This document shows positions 34,206 through 34,770 of a DNA stretch of 34,770 nt, in pieces (the first letter of the stretch is position 1; the number at the start of each line of letters is the position of its first letter). Source of the stretch: Tannerellaceae bacterium (GTDB lineage: Bacteria > Bacteroidota > Bacteroidia > Bacteroidales > Tannerellaceae); NCBI GenBank assembly GCA_031267775.1, contig JAIRYL010000088.1:1-34770 (forward strand), given 5' to 3'. The translations under genes and the position numbers were made by a program. Under the pieces are notes generated by a model that was not told the DNA's origin, ran no database searches, and was given only the letters and a program-made list of their open reading frames with translations.

Positions 34206-34770
34206 AAGATTGATGATTTAGTTAATAAATAAATTAGCATAGATTAATTCCATAAAAAAAGTTTGCGTTTAAATAATTACGGTTCAGGCGTCAAAGAAGA
34301 AAATAAAATACCGCGAAAAAATTTCTGTATAATAGAAAAATATCCACAGGTATTGCAATTAATTTAGCAAAATTTTGTTAGCAATTAATTTATTCCGCGA
34401 ATATATGATAAAAAAAAACATCAAATATAACATTTTGACAAAAAAGTATCTTTTGCCTTAACTTTTAACATACCGGATTTGCCGGGAACAATACAGTATC
34501 CGCTTGCCAAACGGCCATGCATGCCTCTCCGGGCAAACGCATCTAAAAGCAGTACCCCTGGCTGAAGCCGGCGCTGAACAACGCCGCCAATCCGGGAGGC
34601 GTCCGGAAATAAATCATCCATATACCGGCCTGTTTTCCGCCCGAAGGATGGCGGAAAGCCGTATTTGCCAAAACCGGCCTCCTTCCCCCGGAACGTATTA
34701 TATACCTTATAATGAACTGATTAATACGTATGTTTTTGATTCGGACGCTTCCCTGCGGGAGGTTTTCAGG
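34206..34770. other. Unresolved 565 bases at the right edge
   Basis: The first ~250 bases are AT-rich leader of the susC gene. From about 34470 the sequence is richer in G+C and hairpin-prone, for example TTTCCGCC (34634-34641) with GGCGGAAA (34650-34657). One plus-strand frame is open from 34462 to the edge, with an internal ATG at 34648, but its product matches nothing that I know. A minus-strand frame ends at 34707. Neither is supported enough to call a gene. Confidence 0.4.
34422..34429 (-). promoter_or_regulatory. -7 box for the second susCD operon
   Basis: The minus-strand sequence TATATTTG is an exact TAnnTTTG match, 217 bases upstream of the susC ATG at 34205. It would give a 5' leader of about 210 bases. 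No TTTG lies at the expected -33 distance. Confidence 0.4.

Noticed and set aside
34421-34621. 66-codon minus-strand frame near the right edge
   Set aside because: It overlaps the likely promoter box of the susC operon and has no family features.

Overview
The window reads as a chromosomal segment of a Bacteroidota bacterium, most likely order Bacteroidales. The signs are two SusC/SusD pairs, an ECF sigma factor with a FecR anti-sigma, many SpII lipoproteins, and promoters of the TTTG / TAnnTTTG type. Genus cannot be fixed from the sequence alone.

Left part (1-6624) is mostly housekeeping. A 16S rRNA m5C methyltransferase of the RsmF/NOL1-NOP2-Sun family (minus, cut by the left edge) diverges from an RsmI-like SAM methyltransferase that is followed by a WbpD/WlbB-type sugar N-acetyltransferase. 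An AraC-family regulator converges on the latter. Next comes an apparent operon pyrE - SRPBCC protein - argH - Rieske-like lipoprotein, then tRNA-Gly(GCC) with its own promoter and a strong terminator.

Central part (6636-29057, all minus) is a polysaccharide utilization locus (PUL). In transcription order it holds an ECF sigma factor, a FecR anti-sigma, an STN-containing signalling SusC, SusD, a DUF3823 lipoprotein, a hairpin terminator/attenuator, a GH29 alpha-L-fucosidase, a DUF4838 lipoprotein, two large secreted proteins I do not recognise (906 and 607 aa), a G-rich tandem repeat array, and a 1615-aa protein fusing a GH3 glycosidase (with PA14 insert) to a second DUF4838 module and a discoidin-like domain. 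The likely logic is that glycan binding at SusC/SusD is signalled through the STN domain to FecR, freeing the sigma factor. The enzymes then debranch (fucose) and trim a complex, probably fucosylated glycan. The substrate is inferred, not shown.

The sigma and FecR genes, normally neighbours, are separated by 639 bases carrying a 21-bp tandem repeat and a palindromic element with terminal inverted repeats.

Right part (29207-34770) holds a relic of an IS982-type transposase, a terminator, a second SusD/SusC pair (minus, no STN domain and no enzyme in view), and an unresolved 565-base stretch reaching the window edge. The most novel material is the DUF4838 duplication/fusion, the two unassigned secreted proteins, and the three non-coding repeat structures.
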